The translations under genes and the position numbers were made by a program. The notes below the pieces were generated by a model. It was not told where the DNA came from. It was given only the letters and a program-made list of their open reading frames with translations, and did no database searches. A stretch of DNA of 64,000 bases from the NCBI RefSeq assembly GCF_035645195.1, contig NZ_DASQNA010000022.1, positions 124,001 through 188,000 on the forward strand, given 5' to 3'. Shown piece by piece: positions 33,735 to 41,314 of this stretch. How positions within the stretch are numbered: position 1 is the first letter of the stretch; every line of letters begins with the position of its first letter. The DNA is from Paenibacillus sp. (GTDB lineage Bacteria; Bacillota; Bacilli; Paenibacillales; YIM-B00363).

Positions 33735-34505
33735 TTACGGCGCGTACGGCGGGAACGGTTCTACGCTCGGGTCGCGGACGATGCGCCCGGGCGCGAGCTT
33801 TACGTCGACGAAGCCGGCCATGGCGCGCAGCTGGCAGCGAATCGGGGCAGACCGGCCGATCAGGACGAAGTTTTGCAGGTCGGCGGAACCCGGCGACGGC
33901 AGCCGGAAGGCGCGCGTATACGGAAACTCCTGCTGCAGCGTCGTCAGCGCGGAGCGAATGCGCTCGTTCTGCTCGCCCCTTCCGATCAAATTCAACGCGA
34001 TGCCGCCTCTAGGGTGCAGCTTCCTCCGGCACAGCCGGAAAAACTCGAGCGACGTCAAATGGCGCGGCGTGCCTTCGTCCGTGAACGCGTCCAGCACGAT
34101 GTAGTCGTAGGCTTCGTCCGATTCCCCCGCGAGCGCCGCGCGGCCGTCGCCGACGACGACGTTGTCGAGCGCATAGCCGAAAAACCGTCGGCTGGCGTCC
34201 AGCACCGCTTCCTCGATTTCCGCGATTTTACACCGCTTGTCCTTCAGCGCTTGCCCCATCGTGCCGACGCCGTGGCCGATCACGAATACGGATTCGTAAT
34301 CCGGATCGTTTTCTTCCATAAGGTGCATTATCGCTCTCGGGTACTCGAGCACGATGCGCGCCGGGTCGTTCAGATCGACCGCCCCCTGCACCGCGCCATC
34401 CGCGAACCGGAGCGCGCGGAAGGCGCCTTTTTCCCCGTACAGCTCGTTCGTTTCGTATACGGTCAGCGCGCCGCCGCCAACGGACCGGGTCCACAATTCG
34501 CGCAT
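33735..34505 (-). CDS. Spermidine-synthase-like methyltransferase-fold protein
   Basis: 256 aa from ATG 34505; AAAGGAGG lies 12 bases upstream, slightly long. The Rossmann core shows VFVIGHGVGTMGQALKDKRCKIAEIEEAVLDASRRFFGY, VVVGDGRAALA and YDYIVLDAF, matching spermidine synthase/SAM-type motifs I, II and the GDGR-DAF pair. The aminopropyl-acceptor motifs are not clear, so the reaction is uncertain. Divergent from a PadR gene. The longer open frame upstream lacks coding signs. Confidence 0.75.
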   Translation of the reverse strand: MRELWTRSVGGGALTVYETNELYGEKGAFRALRFADGAVQGAVDLNDPARIVLEYPRAIMHLMEENDPDYESVFVIGHGVGTMGQALKDKRCKIAEIEEAVLDASRRFFGYALDNVVVGDGRAALAGESDEAYDYIVLDAFTDEGTPRHLTSLEFFRLCRRKLHPRGGIALNLIGRGEQNERIRSALTTLQQEFPYTRAFRLPSPGSADLQNFVLIGRSAPIRCQLRAMAGFVDVKLAPGRIVRDPSVEPFPPYAP

Positions 34506-34540
34506 AGGCAGCGATAACCTCCTTTTTTTGCATTCATATG

Positions 34541-34570
34541 TTGAATTGATATATATAGGAGTGATATAGT
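34541..34570 (+). promoter_or_regulatory. Candidate promoter of padR
   Basis: TTGAAT (34541-34546), 18 bases, TATAGT (34565-34570), within an AT-rich ATATATAT-containing segment between two divergent genes; PadR proteins bind such AT-rich dyads. Confidence 0.5.
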
Positions 34571-34596
34571 GATGCTGTCGAAAGGGAGTGATCGCC

Positions 34597-35130
34597 GTGC
34601 AAAGCCAGGACGTCATCCTCGGCATGTTGATGAAAGCGAGCTTGTCCGGGTATGAAATCAAGCAGCATTTCGAAACGCTGTTTTCTCATTTTTACAATGC
34701 GAGCTTCGGCACCATTTATCCGACGCTCAACCGGATGGAGCGGGACGGGCTCTTAACGAAGCGGAGTCTCGCGCAGGTCGGGAAGCCGAATAAAAACATC
34801 TATACCATTACGGCGAAAGGAAGACAAGCGTTCTACCGCTACCTGGAGAGCGACATTCAGGAGACGGAAGTGAAGTCGGACTTCATGCTGCGGCTGTTTT
34901 TCGGCGAGTGGGCGGACCGGGACCGGACGATCCAGTGGCTTGAGGACGGCATCCGCAGACATGAGCGGACGCTTGCGAAGCTGTACGCCGACCGCGAGCA
35001 GTGGGCGGCGAAGCTGAGCCCGACGCAGCGGGTGTGTCTCAACATCGGCATCGCCAATACGGAGGGCGCGCTGCAGCAGCTGCGCGAGGGGCTCGCGGAG
35101 CTGCAGTCAGGCGCGGGGCGGCGGAGTTGA
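34597..35130 (+). CDS. PadR-family transcriptional regulator
   Basis: 177 aa from GTG 34597, 8 bases after AAAGGGAG (the GTG at 34588 overlaps that site). PadR winged helix: ILGMLMKASLSGYEIKQHF, SFGTIYPTLNRMERDGLLTKR and the wing NKNIYTITAKGRQAFYRYL; C-terminal VirR4-like dimer helices from residue 90. Probably represses its own promoter and maybe the FusB-like gene 27 bases downstream. Confidence 0.92.
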   Translation: MQSQDVILGMLMKASLSGYEIKQHFETLFSHFYNASFGTIYPTLNRMERDGLLTKRSLAQVGKPNKNIYTITAKGRQAFYRYLESDIQETEVKSDFMLRLFFGEWADRDRTIQWLEDGIRRHERTLAKLYADREQWAAKLSPTQRVCLNIGIANTEGALQQLREGLAELQSGAGRRS

Positions 35131-35157
35131 ATATGCGAAGAAGGGCGGAGGTACGCC

Positions 35158-35811
35158 ATGGAACCGTTTTTGCACAATCATCAATACAATAAAATCGTCC
35201 AGCAGGCGCAAATACTGCTGTCCGCGCTGCAGACGTCGTCGGACCGGCGGGTCGTCGAGGCGGCGCGATCGCGGGCGGTCGCCGTCGCGCTGGAGGCTTG
35301 TCCGGAGGCGTCGGAGGATAACCGGCGAACGGTGGAGCGCGTCGGCGAATTGCGCACCGCGGAGGATGTACAGGCGTATATCGCGGAGCTGCAGTTGTAT
35401 ACGCGCAAGTTCCCGCTGCTGTCGGAACAAGAGGCGAAGCGGCTGTTTCCGAAGACGAAGAAGCTGAAGCTGCCCGATCTCGCGCAGGCCGGCGGCAAGC
35501 CGCTGACGTATTTGAGCTGGGTCGACGGCGGATCGAACCGGATGTATCTCGTATACCGCCGGGACGCGGCGAGCGCATGGATCGGGGTGGAAGGGCGGTT
35601 CGAGGCGGTCGCGAAGAAAGGCGTCTGCGCCTTCTGCAACCGAAGCGGCGAGACGGCGCTGTTCACCGCCGTGACGAAGGCGCGCCTCGCTCACTTGCCC
35701 GATTATTATAAGGCGGTCGGGCAGTACATTTGTTTGGACGGCGCGGCGTGCAACGCGCGGATCGCGAGCGTGGAGACGCTGGAGCAGTTTTTGGAGACGA
35801 TAGGGTCGTAA
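35158..35811 (+). CDS. FusB/FusC-family EF-G-binding protein (fusidic-acid-resistance type)
   Basis: 217 aa. N-terminal helical bundle (EPFLHNHQYNKIVQQAQILL) and C-terminal treble-clef zinc finger with VCAFCNRSGE and YICLDGAACN (four Cys). This is the two-domain FusB/Fbp layout (FusB is 213 aa), in which the zinc-finger domain binds EF-G and rescues ribosomes stalled by fusidic acid. Environmental Bacillota carry chromosomal copies; resistance is not assured. Follows padR, suggesting regulated expression. GCGGAGG site upstream. Confidence 0.88.
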   Translation: MEPFLHNHQYNKIVQQAQILLSALQTSSDRRVVEAARSRAVAVALEACPEASEDNRRTVERVGELRTAEDVQAYIAELQLYTRKFPLLSEQEAKRLFPKTKKLKLPDLAQAGGKPLTYLSWVDGGSNRMYLVYRRDAASAWIGVEGRFEAVAKKGVCAFCNRSGETALFTAVTKARLAHLPDYYKAVGQYICLDGAACNARIASVETLEQFLETIGS

Positions 35812-35816
35812 CATGG

Positions 35817-35868
35817 GGAAAACCCCCGACATCCCGAGCGCGTTCGCCGGGGATGCGGGGGTTTTCGC
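35817..35868. terminator. Bidirectional terminator
   Basis: AAAACCCCCG (35819-35828) pairs with CGGGGGTTTT (from 35855), with an inner ATCCC/GGGAT stem. The T-rich side serves the plus strand and the A-rich side serves the minus-strand SDR gene. Confidence 0.8.
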
Positions 35869-35881
35869 GTAGGCTGGCTGC

Positions 35882-36760
35882 TTATTGCGTCCCAGCGGCT
35901 TTCACGCCGGCGACGATCGACGGGAGCGCTTCTTCCAAGGAAGCGGGCGGACGGCCGAGCAGCTTAGCGAAGTCGCCGCTGGAGACGTCGAGCGTGCCTT
36001 CCCGGATCGCGCTTTGAATCGCGACGAGGATCGGCACGACGAAGTCGGGCACGCCCGCGCCGGCCATGATCGTGCCGTACGTCGCATCGTCGACGTGCTG
36101 CACCGGCACCTCGCGGCCGAGCGCGCGGGACAGCGCCGCCGCGAAGTCTTCCGTCGTCGCCGGCGCGCCGGCGAGCTCGTAAATCGTGTTCTCGTGGCCT
36201 TCGCCCGCGAGCACCGCGGCCGCCGCGCGCGCGTAATCGTCGCGGCTCGCCCACCCGACGCGCCCGGCGCCGGCCGACGTGACGATCGGAGCGCCCGCCA
36301 GCGCGCCTTGAATCGAGCCGATTTCGTTCTCGATGTACCAGTTGTTGCGCAGGAACGAGTACGGAATGCCCGTCGCGCGGATCGCTTCTTCCGTCGCCTT
36401 GTGGACGGGAGCGAGGAACAGCGAGCTCGTATCCGCATGGGAGACGCTGGTGTAGGCGATAAATTTGACGCCGGCGCGCTTCGCCGCGTCGACCGCCGCT
36501 TGGTGCTGGCGGATGCGAGTGTCGTTGTCGCCTTGGGTCGATACGATCAAGATTTTATCGATGCCGGCGAAGGCGGCGTCGAGCGATGCCGGATCGTCGA
36601 AGTCGCCTTGGCGCACATCGACCCCGCGGTCGCGGAGCGCTTGCGCTTTCTCGGGCGAGCGCACGCTCGCGGCGATTCGCTCGGCAGGAACGGTTTCGAG
36701 CAAAGTTTCTACGACTTTCGCGCCCAGTTGCCCTGTAGCGCCGGTAACCAAAATTTTCAT
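35882..36760 (-). CDS. NAD(P)H:quinone oxidoreductase, QorB/YtfG type (NmrA-like atypical SDR)
   Basis: 292 aa from ATG 36760 with GGAGGG 7 bases upstream. NAD(P) motif KILVTGATGQLGAKVVETLL and the QorB-type VHKATEEAIRATGIPYSFLRNNWYIEN and GAGRVGWASRDDYARAAAAVL blocks. Reduces quinones or azo compounds. An Rrf2 regulator lies immediately upstream on the same strand, and the same dyad precedes both genes, pointing to redox- or electrophile-responsive control. The open frame upstream of ATG 36760 is untranslated leader. Confidence 0.9.
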   Translation of the reverse strand: MKILVTGATGQLGAKVVETLLETVPAERIAASVRSPEKAQALRDRGVDVRQGDFDDPASLDAAFAGIDKILIVSTQGDNDTRIRQHQAAVDAAKRAGVKFIAYTSVSHADTSSLFLAPVHKATEEAIRATGIPYSFLRNNWYIENEIGSIQGALAGAPIVTSAGAGRVGWASRDDYARAAAAVLAGEGHENTIYELAGAPATTEDFAAALSRALGREVPVQHVDDATYGTIMAGAGVPDFVVPILVAIQSAIREGTLDVSSGDFAKLLGRPPASLEEALPSIVAGVKAAGTQ

Positions 36761-36791
36761 AAGAGAATTCCCTCCAGTGTTTCGATTTATA

Positions 36792-36816
36792 TTGTTATAA
36801 CCAATTTGGTTACAAC
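36792..36816 (-). promoter_or_regulatory. Rrf2-type operator upstream of the qorB-like gene
   Basis: Inverted repeat GTTATAACCAA / TTGGTTACAAC (10 of 11 positions), 32 bases before the start codon. A similar dyad lies upstream of the Rrf2 gene. Confidence 0.65.
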
Positions 36817-36851
36817 TCATGTATAAAAACAGTCTCTCGACGAGACTGGAT

Positions 36852-37286
36852 TTACCGCGTATTCGATTGCTCCTGCATCTCGGCAATCAGCTGCCGCAGG
36901 GTGACGCCCGCCAGCTTGCGCTCCATGGCGAGCTGCGCTTCGCGCATGTGGGACCGCAGCGCTCCTTCGATTCGCTGTCCGACGGGACAGAGCGGATTCG
37001 GCGCATCGTGGAAATTGAACAGTTCGCCGTCGTCCGTCGAGCCTACAGCCCGGTATACGTCCAGCAACGAGATGTCCTCCGGAGCTTTCGTCAAGGACGT
37101 GCCGCCGACGCCGGGACGGACGGTCACTAGACCGGCTTTCTTTAGCATGGCGATCATTTTGCGCACGATGACCGGATTCGTGTTGACGCTGCCGGCGATG
37201 AATTCTCCGGTGCATTGCGACGGAAACTGAGCGATCAAAGACAAAGCGTGCACGGCTATCGAAAATCGGCTGCTGATTTGCTTCAT
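36852..37286 (-). CDS. Rrf2-family transcriptional regulator
   Basis: 144 aa. Starts MKQISSRFSIAVHALSLIA; HTH region NTNPVIVRKMIAMLKKAGLVTVRPGVGGTSLTKAPEDISLLDVYRAV is diagnostic. Only two cysteines are seen (in SQCTG and LCPVG), so an IscR/NsrR-type cluster is unlikely; the LCPVG Cys may be a redox switch as in HypR/YwnA-like members. AGGTGAGAAAAG upstream. Likely represses itself and the quinone reductase downstream through the shared dyad. Confidence 0.9.
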   Translation of the reverse strand: MKQISSRFSIAVHALSLIAQFPSQCTGEFIAGSVNTNPVIVRKMIAMLKKAGLVTVRPGVGGTSLTKAPEDISLLDVYRAVGSTDDGELFNFHDAPNPLCPVGQRIEGALRSHMREAQLAMERKLAGVTLRQLIAEMQEQSNTR

Positions 37287-37300
37287 CTTTTCTCACCTCC

Positions 37301-37323
37301 GTTGTAACCATGATAGTTCTAAC
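37301..37323 (-). promoter_or_regulatory. Rrf2-type operator upstream of its own gene
   Basis: GTTGTAACCATGATAGTTCTAAC is an imperfect dyad whose left half GTTGTAACCA equals one arm of the operator at 36792-36816. It sits just before the ribosome site. Confidence 0.6.
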
Positions 37324-37451
37324 GAAGGCGAATGTCAAGCGCGCGGAAATGAAAGGCGAATGAACGCATCGAAAAAGGGGAAACTTCTTACCAAACGCCT
37401 GCAACGATTCTTCCGCATTCGCAGTCCATAATAACGAAGGAGGAATGCATC

Positions 37452-38141
37452 ATGCTACGACTTTGTTCGGTCTTGTTGCTTGTTTTCCTGACGATGGCTT
37501 GCGGGAACGCCCCCGCGGCCGACCCGGCGCCGGAGACGACGCCTCCGGAAACGACGGCCCCGGATCCGGCCGCGCCCGACGCGGAGCAGCCGGCTGAGCA
37601 GCCGGCGGACGGCGGGGCGAATGCCGGCGCCGAAGGGGAAGAGACGATCACCGAAACGGTCCAGCTCGAAGGAACGGAGGAGTCTATCACGCTCGTCAAA
37701 TATACGGACGAAGGGATCGGCTTCACGACGTACGTGCCCGAGGATATCGAACCGTCGTCCGCAAGCTCGGGCGAGGGCGACGCGTTCTTCGCGACGGCGA
37801 ATTTCGGCGGCACGCGCGAGCCGAGAGCGGTGTTCTATCTGTTCGCTCCGGCGGAGGAGATGACGAAAGAGAAGTTCGTCGACTATTCCCATGAGCTGAA
37901 GCGCCAGGAGGGATTCGAGATCGCGCCGTACGCCGCGGACGCGCCTCGGCGGTTCGCCGGCAGCTTCGAAGAATACGGCATCCACAAAACCGGCGCGGAC
38001 GGCACGATCGTCGGTTCGGTCGCGCTGATCGAGGCGAACGGGCGGATGGTGCAGATCACGATCCAGTACCCGGAAGATTACGAAGAAGGTTTCGTGCCCC
38101 GGGCGATGAAAATTTACGAGCATATGCATTGGAAGCAGTAG
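37452..38141 (+). CDS. Lipoprotein of unknown function
   Basis: 229 aa. Lipobox TMAC (Cys17) after MLRLCSVLLLVFL; Pro/Thr/Glu-rich linker to about residue 65; then a globular domain with GIGFTTYVPEDIE, AVFYLFAPAEEMTKEKFVDY and a closing NGRMVQITIQYPEDYEEGFVPRAMKIYEHMHW. The last block resembles short ligand-binding or stress lipoprotein domains but I do not recognise the family. GAAGGAGGAA site upstream; single gene followed by a terminator. Confidence 0.8.
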   Translation: MLRLCSVLLLVFLTMACGNAPAADPAPETTPPETTAPDPAAPDAEQPAEQPADGGANAGAEGEETITETVQLEGTEESITLVKYTDEGIGFTTYVPEDIEPSSASSGEGDAFFATANFGGTREPRAVFYLFAPAEEMTKEKFVDYSHELKRQEGFEIAPYAADAPRRFAGSFEEYGIHKTGADGTIVGSVALIEANGRMVQITIQYPEDYEEGFVPRAMKIYEHMHWKQ

Positions 38142-38175
38142 CAGGTGCTACTTCGAAGAGCATTGAAAAATGCAG

Positions 38176-38210
38176 AAGGTCTGTCGGAAACGACGGGCCT
38201 TTTGTTTTGT
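38176..38210 (+). terminator. Rho-independent terminator after the lipoprotein gene
   Basis: AAGGTCTGTCG pairs with CGACGGGCCTT (mismatches tolerated) around a GAAA tetraloop, followed by TTGTTTTG. Confidence 0.85.
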
Positions 38211-38288
38211 AATTTTCTTTATCAATTCACCGCGTTAACATGTTGGCAAATGCCTGAAATGGGTAAAGGCGCCGTGCTCCCGATCGAG

Positions 38289-38330
38289 AAAAAAACCAAC
38301 CCCTGCATTGAGGGATTGGGGTTTTATTTG
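38289..38330. terminator. Bidirectional hairpin overlapping the toxin stop codon
   Basis: AAAACC/GGTTTT outer stem and AA-CCCT/AGGG-TT inner stem around GCATTG, with a T-run on each strand. Ends the minus-strand toxin transcript and backs up the plus-strand terminator. Confidence 0.6.
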
Positions 38331-38542
38331 AGGCGGTCGTAAGTATCTTTATCGATTCCCAGTTGTTGTTTTAAAATTCTACGGAACAATCCCTTTCCAA
38401 TTTCGCCCGAACCTTTGGAAACTCGTGTCCGTCTAACGTTACCGTTGGAATCAGTTTTTTCGTAGATGGTATCTCTTCCCTCGCGCAGCTTTTTCCAACC
38501 GTTACGTTTTAGCCAAGTCTCAAAATCGTCCCAGCTAGGCAT
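38324..38542 (-). CDS. HicA-like toxin (type II TA candidate)
   Basis: 72 aa: WDDFETWLKRNGWKKLREGRDTIYEKTDSNGNVRRTRVSKGSGEIGKGLFRRILKQ. The dsRBD-like order (helix, GW-strand, basic strand, helix with GLFRRILKQLG) matches HicA mRNA interferases, whose tail is usually G-L-x-x-I-L-K. The catalytic GSH of typical HicA is replaced by EGRDTIYE, so activity is uncertain. Start ATG overlaps the antitoxin stop by one base, so the two are translationally coupled. Confidence 0.7.
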   Translation of the reverse strand: MPSWDDFETWLKRNGWKKLREGRDTIYEKTDSNGNVRRTRVSKGSGEIGKGLFRRILKQQLGIDKDTYDRLK

Positions 38543-38955
38543 TAACCGTGAAGCAAGCGAGAAACCGCTTTAACATCGTCCTCGAGCAAAACTCGGAGAA
38601 CGTAGGGTGCATGACCACGGGTATTGGGCGCATTGGTATACCGAACATATTCATTAAAGTAATCCTGGGCATATTCAACGAGTTGCTGTGCCAGTTCAAG
38701 ACGCAGCTCCTCAAGTGTAGCTCCGTCAGCGACAATGAAATCAATCTCCTTGATGCTGCCGGCATAACGACCATCTTCATCCTGCTCGTACTCAAAATTA
38801 AGCTCATAAGCAGACAGGAAAAAGCGCATATGGTCGCGAGATGCGGCAACAATTACGTCACGGTTCCGGCGGATAGCCTGCGGCTTCTCGCGAACGACGG
38901 TATCAATAAAACCGCCCATATTCGCGCGAACTTGTGTAGCCAATAGAGCCTCCAT
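38542..38955 (-). CDS. Antitoxin-like protein (HicB-like region with Phd-like N-terminus)
   Basis: 137 aa from ATG 38955, 8 bases after GAGGAGGG (ATG 38961 is too close). The N-terminal part, ANMGGFIDTVVREKPQAIRRNRDVIVAASRDHM, resembles the DNA-binding Phd/YefM fold. The middle, NFEYEQDEDGRYAGSIKEIDFIVADGATLEEL, resembles the partial RNase H fold of HicB, where E-x-D-G-x-Y-x-G-S is typical. The order antitoxin-toxin and the repeat operator upstream fit a TA module. Domain assignment is by eye. Confidence 0.65.
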   Translation of the reverse strand: MEALLATQVRANMGGFIDTVVREKPQAIRRNRDVIVAASRDHMRFFLSAYELNFEYEQDEDGRYAGSIKEIDFIVADGATLEELRLELAQQLVEYAQDYFNEYVRYTNAPNTRGHAPYVLRVLLEDDVKAVSRLLHG

Positions 38956-38999
38956 AATCATCCCTCCTCACCTCCTATCGTAGCACGCGAAAAACGTTA

Positions 39000-39023
39000 T
39001 GTACATAGTGTACGTTGTGTACA
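39000..39023 (-). promoter_or_regulatory. TA operator: three TGTAC half-sites at 9-bp spacing
   Basis: TGTACA at 39000-39005, TGTAC at 39009-39013 and TGTACA at 39018-39023 form a nearly symmetric 26-bp block about 45 bases upstream of the antitoxin start, suited to autoregulation by an antitoxin dimer. Confidence 0.55.
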
Positions 39024-39161
39024 TTTTTATATGTTATCCATTCCCCTTCATCGTTGTGCTTAAACTAAACGAAAAAACTGAGCTCTCATCTTTTCGTGAA
39101 AATGGGGCAGTCTAGAAAAAATGGAACGGATACGATTCGCAGGGAAAAGGAGCTGACAGCC

Positions 39162-39527
39162 TTGATTTCGGAAGTACTGAAGAAAGCGGTCGCGCTCGGC
39201 TTGGGCGTGACGGCGATGAGCAAGGAGAAGGCGGAGCGCTTGGTGGAGGAGCTGGTGCGCAAAGGGGAGGTTCGCCCGAACGAGTCGCAAGAGCTGCTGA
39301 CCCGGCTGCTGCAGCGCGGGGAAGAGGAGCGGAGCGAGCTAAAGAAGATCGTTCAAGAGCAGTTGCGGAACGTGCTCGCGGAGCTGCGCGTGGCGACGAA
39401 AGAGGATGTCGAGCGGCTGGACGCTCGGCTGACCGCCTTGGAAGGGGCGGGCGGCGCGCCGGCCGTCGCGGGGGCGGAATCGACCGAGCCGCAAACGGCG
39501 CCGCCGGCGGGGCCGTCGCCGGAATGA
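39162..39527 (+). CDS. Phasin-like (PhaP/PhaF-type) coiled-coil protein
   Basis: 121 aa from TTG 39162, 9 bases after AAGGAG; the start ISEVLKKAVALGLGVTAMSKEKAERLVEELVRKGEV is the conserved opening of the phasin-superfamily protein that commonly precedes ABC1 kinase genes. A heptad-like helix follows (KKIVQEQLRNVLAELRVATKEDVERLDARLTALE) and then an Ala/Pro-rich tail. The open frame extends upstream, but the earlier ATG has no ribosome site. No PHA genes are nearby, so the role is probably with the kinase. Confidence 0.8.
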   Translation: MISEVLKKAVALGLGVTAMSKEKAERLVEELVRKGEVRPNESQELLTRLLQRGEEERSELKKIVQEQLRNVLAELRVATKEDVERLDARLTALEGAGGAPAVAGAESTEPQTAPPAGPSPE

Positions 39528-39571
39528 CGATCGACGCCGCTGAAAGCTAAGAACCGAAAGGGTGCGCCCGC

Positions 39572-41251
39572 ATGGCAATCGGCAGACAAATACGGCATAT
39601 GAACCGTTACCGGGACATCGCGGCCGCGCTCATGCGCCACGGCTTCGGCTTTATCGTCGAGGAGACGGGCCTGTTCCAGGCGCTGGCGCTGCCGGCGCGC
39701 ATGGTGCGCAGAGCGGCGCCGCCCGAACGCAAGTCGGTCGGCGAGCGGCTCCGGTACGTCATTCAGGAACTGGGACCGACGTTCGTCAAGCTCGGCCAAA
39801 TCGCGAGCACCCGCTCGGACATGCTCCCGGACGATATCGTCTCGGAGCTGGCGTTGCTGCAGGACCGGGTCGAACCGTTCCCGTACGCGGAGGTGAAAGC
39901 GCTCATCGCGGCCGAACTCGGCCGGACTCCGGAGGAGCTGTTCGCCGAGTTCGAGGAGCGGCCGACGGCCGCCGCTTCGATCGGACAGGTGCACCTCGGG
40001 CGGCTGCATACCGGCGAGCGCGTCGCCGTGAAAATTCAGCGCCCCGGGGTATCGCCCGCGATCAAGACCGACCTGGAAATTTTGCGGAATTTGGCGGCGC
40101 TCGCGGAGGCGCGGTTCGAATGGGCGCAGCGGTACCAGCTGCAGGGGATGGTCGCCGAATTCGGCAAGGCGCTGCTGCAGGAGCTCGATTACACGATCGA
40201 GGGTCGCAATACGGAGCAAGTCGCGAAGCAGTTCCGCGGCGACAGCGGCGTGCGGATGCCCGCCATCTACTGGGTATACACGACGAAGCGGGTGCTCGTC
40301 ATGGAATACCTCGACGGGGTCAAGGTCAATCAGCTCGACGAGCTGGAACGGATCGGCGCGGACCCGAAGCGGATCGCGAGGAAACTGCTCGAAGCGATGT
40401 TTCACCAAATGTTCGTGGAAGGGTTGTTTCACGCGGACCCGCATCCCGGCAATTTGCTGGCGATGCCCGACGGCGCGGTCGCCTTCATCGACTTCGGAAT
40501 GGTCGGCCGGTTGTCTCCGGCCATGAAGACAAGCTTCGCGAGCCTCATCATCGCGCTCATGCGGCAAAGCACGGAAGGCGTTATGAAGGCTGTGCTGCGC
40601 ATGGGGCTGCTGACGGAGGAGGCGAATTTGGACGAGCTGCGCCGAGATGTGGAGGAGCTGCGGGAGAAATATTACGGCGTGCCGTTCAGCGAAATGAGCC
40701 TCGGGGAGGCGGTCAACGATTTGCTCGATACGGCCCGCCGCCACCATATCCGAATCCCGACGGATTTCCTGCTGCTCGGCAAGGCGCTGCTCACGGTCGA
40801 AGGCGTCGCCGTCGCGCTCGATCCCGAAATCAGCATCGTGAGCCTCGCGGAGCCGTTCGGCCTGCGGCTGCTCAAGGAGCGGCTCCATCCGAAGCGGCTC
40901 GGCGCCGCCGTATGGCGCGACGTGTCCGAATACGGCGACATGCTGCTGCGGCTGCCGAAGCAGGCGAGCGAGCTGATGAGCGTCGCGAAGAGCGGGCGGG
41001 CGCGGCTCGAGATCAGCGTGCCGGAGCTGGACGCGTTCCTCCGGAAGCTGGATCGGATCAGCAACAAGCTGTCGTTCAGCATCGTCATGCTCGCCTTCAG
41101 CATCGTCATGACGGGGCTGATCATCGGTTCCTCGCTCAGCCGCCAGCCGAGCGTGCTGTGGAAGGTGCCCGCGATCGAGGTCGGCTTCGGCATCGCGATG
41201 CTGATGTTTTTGTGGCTGCTGTACGCGATTTTGAAATCGGGGCGGTTTTGA
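39572..41251 (+). CDS. ABC1/AarF/UbiB-family atypical kinase
   Basis: 559 aa. ABC1 motifs: GPTFVKLGQIASTRSDMLP (KxGQ helix), AAASIGQVHLGRL (Ala-rich loop replacing the Gly loop), VAVKIQRPG (Lys), LLQELDYTIEGRN (Glu), FHADPHPGNLL (catalytic HADPHPGN) and FIDFGMVG (DFG). Two C-terminal membrane helices (SFSIVMLAFSIVMTGLIIGS and IAMLMFLWLLYAIL) anchor it. UbiB-type proteins support quinone biosynthesis or lipid transport by ATP hydrolysis. Preceded by a phasin-like gene, 44 bases apart. Confidence 0.93.
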   Translation: MAIGRQIRHMNRYRDIAAALMRHGFGFIVEETGLFQALALPARMVRRAAPPERKSVGERLRYVIQELGPTFVKLGQIASTRSDMLPDDIVSELALLQDRVEPFPYAEVKALIAAELGRTPEELFAEFEERPTAAASIGQVHLGRLHTGERVAVKIQRPGVSPAIKTDLEILRNLAALAEARFEWAQRYQLQGMVAEFGKALLQELDYTIEGRNTEQVAKQFRGDSGVRMPAIYWVYTTKRVLVMEYLDGVKVNQLDELERIGADPKRIARKLLEAMFHQMFVEGLFHADPHPGNLLAMPDGAVAFIDFGMVGRLSPAMKTSFASLIIALMRQSTEGVMKAVLRMGLLTEEANLDELRRDVEELREKYYGVPFSEMSLGEAVNDLLDTARRHHIRIPTDFLLLGKALLTVEGVAVALDPEISIVSLAEPFGLRLLKERLHPKRLGAAVWRDVSEYGDMLLRLPKQASELMSVAKSGRARLEISVPELDAFLRKLDRISNKLSFSIVMLAFSIVMTGLIIGSSLSRQPSVLWKVPAIEVGFGIAMLMFLWLLYAILKSGRF

Positions 41252-41257
41252 ATGCGG

Positions 41258-41312
41258 AAGGTCCGGTCCGTCCGGCGCGGGGAGCGCCGGCTGCGGAGCC
41301 GGACCTTCGTTG
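41258..41312. terminator. Terminator between ABC1 kinase and gltD (convergent)
   Basis: AAGGTCCGG (41258-41266) pairs with CCGGACCTT (from 41299), with an inner GGCGC/GCGCC stem. The T-run is weak. Confidence 0.65.
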
Positions 41313-41314
41313 TG

